Shown here in pieces: positions 52,293-61,371 of a stretch of 64,000 bases of DNA (position 1 is its first letter; each line of letters starts with the position of its first letter). The translations under genes and the position numbers were made by a program. This stretch comes from an uncultured Roseburia sp. (GTDB lineage: Bacteria > Bacillota > Clostridia > Lachnospirales > Lachnospiraceae). Under the pieces are notes generated by a model. The model was not told the origin of the DNA. It saw only the letters and a list, made by a program, of their open reading frames with translations, and did not search any database. The stretch spans positions 62,001-126,000 of the forward strand of contig CANRYS010000008.1 of NCBI GenBank assembly GCA_947644305.1, read 5' to 3'.

Positions 52293-52326
52293 TTGACAAA
52301 AGCAACAGTTTTTGTTATTGTATAAT
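52293..52326 (+). promoter_or_regulatory. Promoter of ssrA (tmRNA)
   Basis: A perfect TTGACA (52293-52298) is followed after 17 bases by TATTGT (52316) and after 22 by TATAAT (52321). Transcription should start just before the mature tmRNA at 52344. Which -10 is used is unclear. Confidence 0.7.
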
Positions 52327-52343
52327 TACAGTACGAAAACTTC

Positions 52344-52685
52344 GGGCTTGTACTGGTTTCGACAGGCCGGCTGAAGATGGAGAAGCTATCCGTGGACTGT
52401 GACCACGTTAAAACGCAGAAAAAATTAAACGCTGACGATAATAGATTAGCATACGCAGCCTAAGTGCTGCTGTCTGACCTAGAGCACCTACACTCTGGGA
52501 GCCAGGCATCAATGATGTAGGAAACGACGTATATTAAGCTTTGCGTATACGGGCGTATTATGAAGCTACTAAAGCTTGAAGGATGTTCATTTTCGTCAGG
52601 TGGAGGGAACGCAAAAGAATGAACTATGATAGTAGAAGTACATGGGATTCCGGTTTGGACGCGGGTTCGATTCCCGCCAGGTCCA
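52344..52685 (+). ncRNA. ssrA: tmRNA (ssrA)
   Basis: Rescues stalled ribosomes by trans-translation. The 5' end GGGCTTG pairs with CAGGTCC at the 3' end (with two G-U pairs), preceded by a tRNA-like T arm (GCGGGTTCGATTCCCGC). The 5' core TACTGGTTTCGACAGG is typical. The tag reading frame at 52431-52460 encodes ADDNRLAYAA and is followed by TAA, matching the usual A...ALAA/AYAA type of degradation tag. The boundary precision depends on the acceptor pairing. Confidence 0.95.
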
Positions 52686-52721
52686 TTTAGGGGGTTTGGT
52701 CCAACAGCGGTGGAGGGCTAT

Positions 52722-52760
52722 AAGAAGGATGTCTCTAAGGCGATAGGGGACATCCTTCTT
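52722..52760 (+). terminator. Terminator after tmRNA
   Basis: A 12-bp perfect stem (AAGAAGGATGTC pairing with GACATCCTTCTT) around a 15-base loop, followed by ACTTTAT. It lies 36 bases after the tmRNA end. Confidence 0.8.
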
Positions 52761-52986
52761 ACTTTATAAAAAGGTTGATTTTTTGAAAGCAAAAGAATGG
52801 CTAATGGCTATTTCATTCAGGCCCTTTTTACACATATCTTTTTTGGTACATTTTTACTCATAAAATGATTCTACCACACTATTTTTCAAAATCAGAGGTC
52901 TTTTCTTTTTTTTTTCACATTTTTGTGCTACAATCGGTATGAAATGAATATTAGGAGTCTGCGGGCTCGTTAAAATGGAGGAAACG

Positions 52987-54129
52987 ATGAACAAAGGAAA
53001 TAGTAAAAAAATAATAATCATCTGTATTGTGTGTGCTCTTCTGGGAGGAGTGCTGATTGGCGGTGTGGGTGTGATGATCTACAATGACCTGAGCCGTTCT
53101 GAGTCTAAGAAAAATGACCAAACAGCGGATTCATCTCAGGGTACCGACGGCAACACAGAGGCAGACCAGCTTGAGGATGGAGAAGCATATGACTTTGAAA
53201 AGGCTGGGTTTATGAAGCTGGGAGAGTATAAAGGGCTAGAGGCACAAGTTCAGCCGGAACAGGATGATATCTATTCTGGAATGCTTGCGGCAGCAGAAGA
53301 GGTGAAGCTAAAGGAGGTGAAGCTAAAGGAGGATGATGGAATTGTCAAAGACGGTGAGCTGGTAAATGTTGATTTTACCGCTAGCCTCAATGGAAAAGAT
53401 CTGGAAGAAGCGGCTGGTGAAGATACTTATATAAGAATTGGCAAGGGGGAATATATCGATGACTTTGAGAAAGGAATCATAGGTATAAAAAAAGGAAAGA
53501 AGAAGACCGTCGATTGTACCTTCCCAGCAGATTATGACGACGAGGAACTGGCAGGTAAGACCGTTCAGTTTACGATCAAAGTAAATGAAAGATTCAGTGA
53601 TAAGACCGCCCAGGTGCTCTCCGAAGGAAAATGCAAGACCATTGACGAATACTATGAATATGAAAAGCAATTGCAACTGAAGGACAATCAGGAAAATAAA
53701 GGGGATCTGGTATGGGATTCCTTAAAGGAAGAGACGGAAATAACGTCTGTTTCGGAGACTATGTTGTCCAGAACGACAGAGGATGTTACGAATATGTATA
53801 AAAATTTCGCTGAATTGTCAGGGACGACCATGGAAGAGCTGTTGGAGAGCTTTGGTATGGGAGAAGACGGAATCGGCGAGATTGCCCAGGATACGGTGGC
53901 AGATCAAATGATAGCGAAGACCATCGCGGCCAGAGAGGGTATTACGCTGGACGATACCTATTATAAGCAGACACTATGGGAGCTGCTTGGCTATGAGGAA
54001 GGCGATGATGAAAAAACCCTGGAGGAGCTGGAGAAGGAATATAAGGAAAGTCAGGGCAGCCGTCCCAAAGATGATGTGTTAGTTGAACGTGTCAGAGAGT
54101 ATGTGGGAGAGCAGTCCAAGGAAATGTAA
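52987..54129 (+). CDS. Membrane-anchored trigger-factor-like FKBP foldase
   Basis: A 380-residue protein with an N-terminal transmembrane anchor (about residues 8-28) and a short Asp/Ser-rich linker. The FKBP-type prolyl isomerase domain follows (about 110-200: VNVDFTASLNGKDLE, and IGKGEYIDDFEKGIIGIKKG), then a helical segment that resembles the trigger-factor C-terminal chaperone domain (about 205-380). It lacks the ribosome-binding domain, so it acts outside the membrane on secreted or cell-wall proteins. A 15-base in-frame tandem duplication (53299-53328) repeats EVKLK. ATG 52987 follows TGGAGG. Confidence 0.88.
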   Translation: MNKGNSKKIIIICIVCALLGGVLIGGVGVMIYNDLSRSESKKNDQTADSSQGTDGNTEADQLEDGEAYDFEKAGFMKLGEYKGLEAQVQPEQDDIYSGMLAAAEEVKLKEVKLKEDDGIVKDGELVNVDFTASLNGKDLEEAAGEDTYIRIGKGEYIDDFEKGIIGIKKGKKKTVDCTFPADYDDEELAGKTVQFTIKVNERFSDKTAQVLSEGKCKTIDEYYEYEKQLQLKDNQENKGDLVWDSLKEETEITSVSETMLSRTTEDVTNMYKNFAELSGTTMEELLESFGMGEDGIGEIAQDTVADQMIAKTIAAREGITLDDTYYKQTLWELLGYEEGDDEKTLEELEKEYKESQGSRPKDDVLVERVREYVGEQSKEM

Positions 54130-54139
54130 TTCCGTCTTG

Positions 54140-54320
54140 GTGATGCGAGCAGATGAGGAGATAGTGTGAAAAATAATGCTGATGCGATTATTTTTCACAC
54201 GGCTATTTGTGAGAAGAACCTTTGGTTCTTTGGAGCGCTCACAAATAAGCCTTGATGGCAGATGAGAAATCGCCTGCGCGAATTTCTCATCGCCCCGTCG
54301 CATACGCTCCGGAATGGAGT
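54140..54320. repeat. Cluster of nested hairpins between two membrane-protein genes
   Basis: Three hairpins lie in series: GTGTGAAAAATA pairing with TATTTTTCACAC; GGCTATTTGTGAG pairing with CTCACAAATAAGCC, enclosing a smaller AAGAACC...GGTTCTT; and GATGAGAAATCGC pairing with GCGAATTTCTCATC. An outer GATGCGA...TCGCAT pair may close the set. The stems are long (11-14 bp), far more than a single terminator needs. The last ends just before the next gene's ribosome binding site. Confidence 0.75.
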
Positions 54321-54324
54321 TAAA

Positions 54325-54912
54325 ATGTCAGAAAAATATGTTGTGGAGCACTATCGTTTCGAAGATAAGGCGGCTTATGAGCGGGCACAAAAGGAAGCCA
54401 GGCTGATCGGAACGATGCGAAAAAAATATAAGCTGTCCAACGGAACGATTGCCTTGAAGGTGTATCAAAAGGCATTGGAAGAGGACGTATTTATGACTGT
54501 AGTAGGGTATTCTTTTTTAAGAGAGCTGCGTATCATTGCGTTAAAGACAAAAGCGGCAGCAGCAGAAGAGCTTCCGGAGATACCCATTCGGACTGAGGAT
54601 GGTGCAGGGAAAAACGATCTTGTCCAAGGTGCTGGGGCATCTGATTATTCTCCCAAACGGCTTCGGGAGCTCTCAAGATTTGAACGATTGTATGAGGGAC
54701 AGAGGCTGTTAAATAAAAAGTTAAAATTTGTGGTGGTGGCGCTGTTGGTGCTGGTGATCGCTTTTATCGTCATCGATTTTAAAAGTGAGTATTCGGTATT
54801 TACTTATTTTACGGATTATAAGGCGAAGATGGAAGAAGAACTGATCCATAAATATGAGGGGTGGGAGAACGAACTGAAGGCAAGAGAGGATGCGCTGGAG
54901 CAGAGTCCATAG
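54325..54912 (+). CDS. Single-pass membrane protein of unknown function
   Basis: A 195-residue protein with a charged, helical cytosolic N-terminal region (about 1-128), one transmembrane helix (about 133-152, KFVVVALLVLVIAFIVIDF) and a short C-terminal coiled tail outside (GWENELKAREDALEQSP). No family recognised. ATG 54325 behind GGAG is chosen because the stretch before it is palindromic intergenic sequence. It lies 25 bases before a response-regulator gene, so it may be co-transcribed with that two-component system. Confidence 0.7.
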   Translation: MSEKYVVEHYRFEDKAAYERAQKEARLIGTMRKKYKLSNGTIALKVYQKALEEDVFMTVVGYSFLRELRIIALKTKAAAAEELPEIPIRTEDGAGKNDLVQGAGASDYSPKRLRELSRFERLYEGQRLLNKKLKFVVVALLVLVIAFIVIDFKSEYSVFTYFTDYKAKMEEELIHKYEGWENELKAREDALEQSP

Positions 54913-54937
54913 ATATGAAAGAAAGGAGACAGGCGTT

Positions 54938-55612
54938 ATGCTGGGGCAGAAAATACTCGTTGTGGACGATGAGAAGAGAATGCGGAAACTGGTAAAGGAT
55001 TTTCTTGTTAGGGAAGACTTTACGGTACTGGAGGCCGGGGACGGGGAGGAAGCAGTGGACCTTTTTCTGGAGGAAAAGGATATCTCGCTGGTGATCTTGG
55101 ACGTAATGATGCCGAAGATGGATGGATGGCAGGTGTGCCGGGAGATCCGACAGTACTCCAGAGTACCGATCATCATGCTCACGGCGAGAGGCTCTGAAAA
55201 CGATGAGCTCCGGGGGTTTGAGTTGGGAGTGGATGAGTATATTTCCAAACCTTTCAGCCCGAAGATCCTGGTGGCGAGAGTGCTGGCGATCCTGAGGCGG
55301 GCCAATGCGTCTGCAGAGGATGTGATCGAGTATGGTGGGATTTCTTTGAACCGTTCGGCTCACGAGGTCATTATAGACGGCGAAAAGGTGGATCTCAGTT
55401 TTAAGGAGTTTGAACTGCTGGCATACTTCATGGAAAATAAGGATATCGCCCTCTCACGGGAGAGAATTCTGAACCATGTGTGGGATTATGATTATTTTGG
55501 AGATGCCAGAACCATTGATACCCATGTTAAGAAACTTCGGAGTAAGATGGGAGAAAAATGCGGTAAATACATTAAGACCATCTGGGGGATGGGATATAAA
55601 TTTGAGATATAA
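54938..55612 (+). CDS. OmpR/PhoB-family response regulator
   Basis: A 224-residue DNA-binding regulator: receiver (1-118) with VVDDEKR, Asp55 (VILDVMMPKMDG), Thr and Lys (KPFSPKILVAR), then a winged-helix domain (about 128-224) with FKEFELLAYFMEN, RERILNHVWDYDYFGDARTIDTHV split over the recognition region, and WGMGYKFEI at the end. It forms a pair with the kinase encoded 80 bases downstream. ATG 54938 follows AAAGGAG. Targets unknown; cell-envelope stress is suggested by the neighbours. Confidence 0.95.
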   Translation: MLGQKILVVDDEKRMRKLVKDFLVREDFTVLEAGDGEEAVDLFLEEKDISLVILDVMMPKMDGWQVCREIRQYSRVPIIMLTARGSENDELRGFELGVDEYISKPFSPKILVARVLAILRRANASAEDVIEYGGISLNRSAHEVIIDGEKVDLSFKEFELLAYFMENKDIALSRERILNHVWDYDYFGDARTIDTHVKKLRSKMGEKCGKYIKTIWGMGYKFEI

Positions 55613-55692
55613 TGTGGCAAATATATTCATACAATCAGGGGAATGGGGGATCTTGTCCCTTATGACAGACAGGAGAGGAGCTGATCTTTTTT

Positions 55693-57237
55693 ATGAAACA
55701 GTCTCTTCGGACCAGACTGGTATTCATATCCGCGGGCATGCTTATCCTGAGTATTGTGATCTGCTGGATTATGAATCTGTTTCTGCTTCCGGGTTATTAT
55801 GAGAGTTCCAAAATAAAACAGATGAATAACGTATATTCCCAGGTGGAAGAGCTCTTTGAGCAGAAGGACTGGAACAATAGTACCACAGAGCAGCAGGAGG
55901 AGATGTATGACTCCGTGGACAAGATCAGTGCCAATATCGGAGTCAGTCTGTATATTATGGAGATAAAGGTAAGTGTCGGCAGTGGAATGATTAGCGATGT
56001 TTCTTATCTTTATCCAAGTATGAGCGGAAGGATGCAGGAACTGAATCGCAGCCAGTTGAGTAAATATGTGCTTTTTAAGCAGTTGGGTGACATTTTTGAC
56101 GACAATTATCAGCTTTTGAAAAAAACAAATCAATATGAGCTTTTCAAAGTGTATGATGAGCGGATGGATTCCAACTATATCGAACTGATAGGTGGCATCG
56201 AGGGGGATTACTGGATCTATGTTCGCTCGAACTATCAGAGTATCCGGGAAAGTGCGGCGATTTCCAACGAATTTCTTGCCTATGCCGGTGCCACTGTGGT
56301 CATCCTTTGCATTTTGATTATGATCTACGTGAGCAACCGTTATACAAAGCCGGTTCTCGCTCTGGCAAGGCTGGCGCAGAAGATGGAAGAGCTGAACTTC
56401 AATGTTCGCTACGAAGAAGATCGGAAAGATGAGATCGGAGTACTGGGGCATAGTATGAATTCTCTGTCGGATAAGCTGCAGGAGACCATATCTGAGCTTA
56501 AGACGGCCAATAATGAGCTTCAGTTAGATCTTCAACGGCGTTCCGAGCAGGAGGAGATGCGTAGAGAATTTTTGGCAAATGTATCCCACGAGTTAAAGAC
56601 GCCCATTGCCTTAATTCAAGGGTACGCCGAGGGGTTGCAGGAGAATGTAAATGATGATCCAGAGAGCCGTGATTTCTATTGTGAGGTGATTGTGGACGAA
56701 GCGGACAAAATGAACAAGATGGTGAAAAAACTCCTGAGCCTGAACCAACTGGAATTTGGAAACGGGCAGGTGCACCTGGAGCATTTTGACGTACAGGAGA
56801 TCATCAAATCAGTCATAGCAGCTTCGGATATCCTTTTCAAACAAAAAGACATTACACTGTCCTTTCAAGAGGGAGAACCGACCTATGTCTGGGCGGATGA
56901 ATACATGACAGAAGAGGTCATTATGAACTATGTGAGCAATGCGGTGAATCATATTGACGGCGAGCGGATCATAGAGATTAAGATGTCTGAGTCAAAGGGA
57001 AAAGTTAGGATTAGTGTATTCAATACGGGAGAGAAGATCCCGGAGGAGGAACTGGATAAAATCTGGGGCAAGTTTTACAAAGTAGACAAAGCGAGAACCC
57101 GTGAATATGGCGGAAATGGCATTGGTCTCTCCATCGTAAAGGCGATTATGGAAGCTCACAATCAGAAGTATGGAGTGAGAAATTATGACAATGGGGTAGA
57201 ATTTTGGTTTGAATTGGATGAAAAGGCGGAAAATTGA
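55693..57237 (+). CDS. Sensor histidine kinase, membrane-bound
   Basis: A 514-residue transmembrane kinase. TM1 is about residues 9-32, an extracellular domain of about 160 residues (33-195) with no recognised motif, TM2 about 197-214, HAMP (about 215-268), HisKA with phosphoacceptor His299 (NVSHELKTPIALIQ), and HATPase with N box NYVSNAVNHI, an unusual G1 FNTGEKI and G2 NGIGLSIVK. It is the partner of the regulator encoded upstream. ATG 55693 has a GGAGAG about 15 bases before it. Confidence 0.94.
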   Translation: MKQSLRTRLVFISAGMLILSIVICWIMNLFLLPGYYESSKIKQMNNVYSQVEELFEQKDWNNSTTEQQEEMYDSVDKISANIGVSLYIMEIKVSVGSGMISDVSYLYPSMSGRMQELNRSQLSKYVLFKQLGDIFDDNYQLLKKTNQYELFKVYDERMDSNYIELIGGIEGDYWIYVRSNYQSIRESAAISNEFLAYAGATVVILCILIMIYVSNRYTKPVLALARLAQKMEELNFNVRYEEDRKDEIGVLGHSMNSLSDKLQETISELKTANNELQLDLQRRSEQEEMRREFLANVSHELKTPIALIQGYAEGLQENVNDDPESRDFYCEVIVDEADKMNKMVKKLLSLNQLEFGNGQVHLEHFDVQEIIKSVIAASDILFKQKDITLSFQEGEPTYVWADEYMTEEVIMNYVSNAVNHIDGERIIEIKMSESKGKVRISVFNTGEKIPEEELDKIWGKFYKVDKARTREYGGNGIGLSIVKAIMEAHNQKYGVRNYDNGVEFWFELDEKAEN

Positions 57238-57266
57238 TTGAAGTTTTTCTTCAAATGTGATAAGAT
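57238..57266 (+). promoter_or_regulatory. Sigma-A promoter for the lipoprotein gene
   Basis: TTGAAG, a 17-base spacer, TAAGAT (57261-57266), starting just after the kinase stop and 45 bases before the lipoprotein start. Confidence 0.6.
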
Positions 57267-57310
57267 ATAGATACTAATTATTGAAGACAAAGAATTCACA
57301 GGAGGGGAAG

Positions 57311-57997
57311 ATGATCAACAGAAAATGTATTCTTTCAGTTTGCCTTTGTCTGGTTATGCTTATGCTGGCAGGATGTGTTCAGGCGAGGAAGCTGACAGAA
57401 GAAAAGCAGGATATCATTGCGGAGTATTCGGCAGGAATCGTACTGCAACATGCAGACAACTATAAAAAAAGGTTGGAAAAACAGGAGAATCCAGAGACGC
57501 CAGAATCCTCCCAGCCGCCGCAGGTGACAGCAGCACCGGAGAATCCATCGGAGCCGGCACAGGCAGCAGGATCTGAGGAAGAGCCGGCATTAGCCCAGGT
57601 TTCCCTAAACGATCTGTATCAGGTTTCGGGAATGAATGCTGAGTATATGTCTTATAAGTCCTGCAGTAAATATACGAACCAGATTGCAGCCCATAAAGGG
57701 GAATGGCTTTATATCGTCGATTTTCGTGTGAGTAATTCTACGAAAAAGCCGTTGAAGGTAGATCTTTCAAAACGTGGGATAAAATATTTGCTCAATGTGG
57801 ATGGCAGTGAATACCAGGCACATCCTTCATTTTTGGAAAATGGGGGCATGAATTTTTTAAAAACGACGATTCCGCCTGGCGCATCGAAAAAAGCGGTGGT
57901 TGTCTTCCGTGTTCCAGAGAAAGCGAAAAATCCAGGTTCTGCAACAGTTACCGTCCGGGATGAAGGAAAATGTGAGACAGAGATTCGTTTGAAATAG
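57311..57997 (+). CDS. Lipoprotein with DUF4352-like beta-sandwich domain
   Basis: A 228-residue secreted lipoprotein: signal segment with lipobox LAGC at residues 18-21, a Pro/Glu/Ala-rich linker (about 55-100, typical of wall-spanning spacers), and a C-terminal immunoglobulin-like domain of about 125 residues (EWLYIVDFRVSNSTKKPLKV and PPGASKKAVVVFRVPE) resembling DUF4352. Function unknown. ATG 57311 follows GGAGGGG. Its position after a two-component system suggests a cell-envelope role. Confidence 0.8.
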   Translation: MINRKCILSVCLCLVMLMLAGCVQARKLTEEKQDIIAEYSAGIVLQHADNYKKRLEKQENPETPESSQPPQVTAAPENPSEPAQAAGSEEEPALAQVSLNDLYQVSGMNAEYMSYKSCSKYTNQIAAHKGEWLYIVDFRVSNSTKKPLKVDLSKRGIKYLLNVDGSEYQAHPSFLENGGMNFLKTTIPPGASKKAVVVFRVPEKAKNPGSATVTVRDEGKCETEIRLK

Positions 57998-58023
57998 TGG
58001 TATTATAAAAAAGGAAGGGCGAC

Positions 58024-58419
58024 ATGGACTTTAAAGAAGAATATAAAGAAAGAAAAAGAAGTTTGTTTTTTGGATTGCCGCTGTCATTTACTACCTATAC
58101 ATTGACGGAAAAAAAGATCAATATAAAAAAGGGGTTATTAAAAACGGTAGAAGATGATACCCTTATGTATAAAGTACAGGATGTGACATTGGTCAGAGGA
58201 CTTTTTGAGCGGATATTCGGACTGGGGACAGTGATTTGTTATTCCAGCGATGTGACCGATTCTAAGCTGATGCTTACCCATATCCGCAATTCCTCCGAGG
58301 TGAAGGAATTTATTCTCCAGACAGCAGAGATGGAGAGACGTAAGGTACGTACGGTACATACGATGGGTCTGGATGCTTCCGAATATTCAGATTATCTAGA
58401 AACTGAGGATCTGCAGTGA
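58024..58419 (+). CDS. Bacterial PH-domain protein
   Basis: A 131-residue protein containing a bPH2-like pleckstrin-homology domain: TTYTLTEKKINIKKGLLKTVEDD followed by the strand pair DVTLVRGLFERIFGLGTVIC are typical. No transmembrane segment. Related domains are found in YdbT-type membrane proteins. Function unknown. It follows the lipoprotein gene by 26 bases and precedes cheV by about 77, with AAGGAAG before the ATG. Confidence 0.78.
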   Translation: MDFKEEYKERKRSLFFGLPLSFTTYTLTEKKINIKKGLLKTVEDDTLMYKVQDVTLVRGLFERIFGLGTVICYSSDVTDSKLMLTHIRNSSEVKEFILQTAEMERRKVRTVHTMGLDASEYSDYLETEDLQ

Positions 58420-58496
58420 TTTTGTGACTTTTTGTCGGGGGGTGGCAGTCTGGCAGGCAGTTACAGATTTTCTATTTATAAAAGGAGGAGATTATT

Positions 58497-59417
58497 TTGG
58501 CTGAGGAAACATTTAATGATACGGGGATATTGTTAGAGAGTGGTACGAATGAATTAGAACTTTTAGAGTTTGTTGTGGGAAATCAGCATTATGGAATAAA
58601 TGTGGCGAAGATCCGCGAGCTGTGTCCTTATCAGCCGCCAACCCCGGTGCCGAATGCCCATGAATATATTGAGGGAATATTCATGCCGCGAGATATGCTT
58701 ATGACGGTGGTGGATCTGTCAAAGGCTCTGGGATTGCCGCCGACGGGGGATATGTCAGGAGATATGTACATAATTACGAATTTTAACCGTCTCCACACCG
58801 CATTCCATGTTCAGAAGGTTTTGGGGATTCACCGGGTTTCCTGGGAGGATATCGCCAAACCAGATTCCACGATCGCTGCTTCCGGAAAAGGTGTGGCTAC
58901 TGGAATCGCCAAAGTGGCCGGAAAGATTATTATTGTTCTTGATTTTGAGAAGATTGTGGCAGAGATCAATCCAGAGACGGGGCTTAAATTGTCAGAGATC
59001 GAAAGTATGGGAGAACGTTCCAGACGTGATTGCACCATTCTTCTGGCAGAGGATTCACCACTCTTGTTGGAGATGCTCAAAAAATGCCTGACCCGTGCGG
59101 GCTATGACCATTTGATACCAACGACCAATGGCCAGGATGCATGGAATACTCTGGATCGTATGATCAAAGACGGAGGTAAAGTGGGTGTGGACATTTCCTG
59201 TGTCATCACGGATATCGAGATGCCTCAGATGGATGGGCACCGGCTTGCTAAACTGATCAAGACAGATTCTAGATTTGAGGGGCTTCCTGTTGTGATTTTC
59301 TCATCTCTGGTAAACGAAGAAATGAAACGCAAGGGAGAGGCACTGGGTGTAGATGCACAGCTGTCAAAACCTGAGATTGGAAGACTAGTAAGACAGCTTG
59401 ACCTGTTGTTAAATTAG
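58497..59417 (+). CDS. cheV: CheV (CheW-receiver fusion)
   Basis: A 306-residue adaptor with an N-terminal CheW domain (about 1-160, FVVGNQHYGINVAKIREL and EYIEGIFMPRD) and a C-terminal receiver (about 175-306) with LLAEDS, an Asp phosphoacceptor in CVITDIEMPQMDG, and Lys in SKPEIG. It links CheA to receptors with phosphorylation-dependent adaptation. It lies 11 kb from the main chemosensory cluster and likely serves it. The start is TTG 58497 with AAAGGAGGAG upstream. A terminator follows. Confidence 0.95.
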   Translation: MAEETFNDTGILLESGTNELELLEFVVGNQHYGINVAKIRELCPYQPPTPVPNAHEYIEGIFMPRDMLMTVVDLSKALGLPPTGDMSGDMYIITNFNRLHTAFHVQKVLGIHRVSWEDIAKPDSTIAASGKGVATGIAKVAGKIIIVLDFEKIVAEINPETGLKLSEIESMGERSRRDCTILLAEDSPLLLEMLKKCLTRAGYDHLIPTTNGQDAWNTLDRMIKDGGKVGVDISCVITDIEMPQMDGHRLAKLIKTDSRFEGLPVVIFSSLVNEEMKRKGEALGVDAQLSKPEIGRLVRQLDLLLN

Positions 59418-59484
59418 TTTGATAACCTGAGGAGGATGTATGTCGGCGTTGTTAAGCTAAAAGAATTTGTGAGAAAAGGAAAAG

Positions 59485-59519
59485 CTGCGTTTGTTTATTT
59501 GCCAGACGCAGTTTTTTTT
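59485..59519 (+). terminator. Terminator after cheV
   Basis: CTGCGTTTG pairs with CAGACGCAG (one G-U pair) around a 9-base loop, followed directly by eight T. Confidence 0.9.
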
Positions 59520-59659
59520 AGAAAGTTTGTGACTGTGTGCTGCCAGCACAAAAAAATTATAAATTAAGTTTTGGGCCTTTTGACGTCAGGCCAAACTGTC
59601 AAATACATAATGTATTGTAGTTTTAATATTAAAAATGCAGCGCAGAAATGAGGGTAATT

Positions 59660-61354
59660 ATGGCAAGTTCAGAAAAAGAGGGAGAAAATTATCTGGATAC
59701 ACTTTTGAATACAGTTGCGCCAGACTGGGAGGAAACATCGGAATCACCGGCGCAGGCGGATTCTACCGATTCAAAATCGGATCAGGGGGATTCCACAGCG
59801 GATAAAACTCTGGAGGATGCCATTGCGATCTTGAATGATCTTCCAGATATGGATGGCGCATTGGAACTCTCCGAGAATCCAGAAGAGGATATGGATGAGC
59901 TGTTTGGACTTTTGGCGGATCTCGGGGTTGACCCGGATGCGGATGAACAGGAGCCGGAAGCGTCAAGCGATGAAGTTCCAGAAGCTATGCTGCCAGACCT
60001 AGACAATGTAGAAGGGTTCTCTGACGATATGGAAACAGAAGAAATGATGGAGGACCCTGTCATGACGGAGGACATATTGGCAGATGAAGGCAGTGAACAA
60101 GAGGAGTCTCAAGAGATACCACAGGAAGAACAAGAAGAGGAGCCTCAGGCACAGGAAGATGATATTCCTTTTTCCATCGACAGTTTTCCTGAGGAAGAGT
60201 CAAAAGAGATACAGGATTTTGATGGTGTTGACATACCAGACATATCGGAACCGTCAGAAGAACCGGCCGAAGATGTCGGGGTGGAAGAATCTTTTATAGA
60301 TATGTCGGCGGATCTTTTCCAGGATTTTTCCGAAGAGCCACAGCCAGATGAAGAGGTATCAATTTCAGAGGATTCATTGGCAGTTGACGATATTTTCCAA
60401 GATGCCCTGGCGGCAGTTGGTTATAGTGAAAATGAAAGGGAAGAAGAGGGAGCAGGAGACGATGTTTTCGCCATGGATGACATGGGTGGTCTCACGGATC
60501 AGGAGGAGGAAGGTGTATCTTCTGTTCCAGCAGCCGAGCCGGTTGTCAAGAAGGAGAAAAAGGGACCGGGATTCTTTCAGAAGATATTCGGCAATGTGAT
60601 TACAGATTCAACGGCGGATGAGGAAGAAAAAGAGCGTCAGAGAGAAGCGGAGCTGAAACAGAAGAAAGAAGAAAAGAAGGCAGAAAAGAAACAGCAGGCG
60701 GAAGTGACAAAAGAAGAAAAGGCACAGGCCGCCCAGGAGAAGAAGGAACATAAAAAGCAGCTAAAGGCAGAACAGGCGGCGAAGAAGGCAGAAGAAAAGA
60801 AACGCAAAAAAGAAGAGCGTCTGGCCAGAGCTGCTCAGGAAACAGAAGTGGTGGGCAAGATCAATCCCGTGGGCGCCACTATTGTTGTTATTCTTTTTGT
60901 GACGATCGGAATGATTGCCATTCTGGGAACTAATATGTTAGGACGCATGAGTAATCTTGGCAATGCGGAGAACTATTTTGCCAATGAGGATTACATCCGG
61001 GCATACGATGCCATCAACCGTGTGAAACTGAAAGAAAAGGACGAGACGCTGTTCCGCAGAATTCGTATCTGCTGTCAGCTTCAAAAAGAGGTCCGCTCAT
61101 TTTCGAATTACAACACCATGGGAATGAAGGTAGAGGCGCTGGACTCCTTGTTAAAAGGCATGAGATTGTATGAAGAAAATGCTTCGGAGGCGCAGGAACT
61201 ACAGATTCAGCCTGCTTATGAAAAACTGAAAAATGAACTTCTGGCTGGGCTCAGAGAGAATTTCGCTATGGGAGAAAAAGAGGTCAGTGAACTTCTTGCG
61301 ATTCCAGATCAGGCACAGTATACCCAGAGGCTTCAGCAGATTACAGGAGCATAG
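59660..61354 (+). CDS. Large acidic coiled-coil protein with one transmembrane helix
   Basis: A 564-residue protein of unknown function. Residues about 1-290 are extremely rich in Asp and Glu with few hydrophobics and look disordered. A Lys/Glu/Ala/Gln-rich coiled coil follows (about 315-400, many KKEEKK-type heptads), then one transmembrane helix (about 407-428, GATIVVILFVTIGMIAI) and a helical C-terminal domain (about 435-564) with TPR-like spacing (NYFANEDYIRAYDAINRVK). The large N-terminal part is probably cytosolic. It may act as a membrane-bound scaffold or docking protein. ATG 59660 is chosen over ATG 59648 because GAGGG lies just upstream. It precedes hisH by 17 bases. Confidence 0.75.
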   Translation: MASSEKEGENYLDTLLNTVAPDWEETSESPAQADSTDSKSDQGDSTADKTLEDAIAILNDLPDMDGALELSENPEEDMDELFGLLADLGVDPDADEQEPEASSDEVPEAMLPDLDNVEGFSDDMETEEMMEDPVMTEDILADEGSEQEESQEIPQEEQEEEPQAQEDDIPFSIDSFPEEESKEIQDFDGVDIPDISEPSEEPAEDVGVEESFIDMSADLFQDFSEEPQPDEEVSISEDSLAVDDIFQDALAAVGYSENEREEEGAGDDVFAMDDMGGLTDQEEEGVSSVPAAEPVVKKEKKGPGFFQKIFGNVITDSTADEEEKERQREAELKQKKEEKKAEKKQQAEVTKEEKAQAAQEKKEHKKQLKAEQAAKKAEEKKRKKEERLARAAQETEVVGKINPVGATIVVILFVTIGMIAILGTNMLGRMSNLGNAENYFANEDYIRAYDAINRVKLKEKDETLFRRIRICCQLQKEVRSFSNYNTMGMKVEALDSLLKGMRLYEENASEAQELQIQPAYEKLKNELLAGLRENFAMGEKEVSELLAIPDQAQYTQRLQQITGA

Positions 61355-61371
61355 TTTGGAGGAAAGACAGA

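Noticed and set aside
59436-59566. Small 42-codon ORF after cheV behind GGAGG
   Set aside because: It reads through the cheV terminator stem and T run, the ATG abuts the ribosome binding site, and the product resembles nothing. An alternative six-codon ORF (ATG 59440) is also unsupported.
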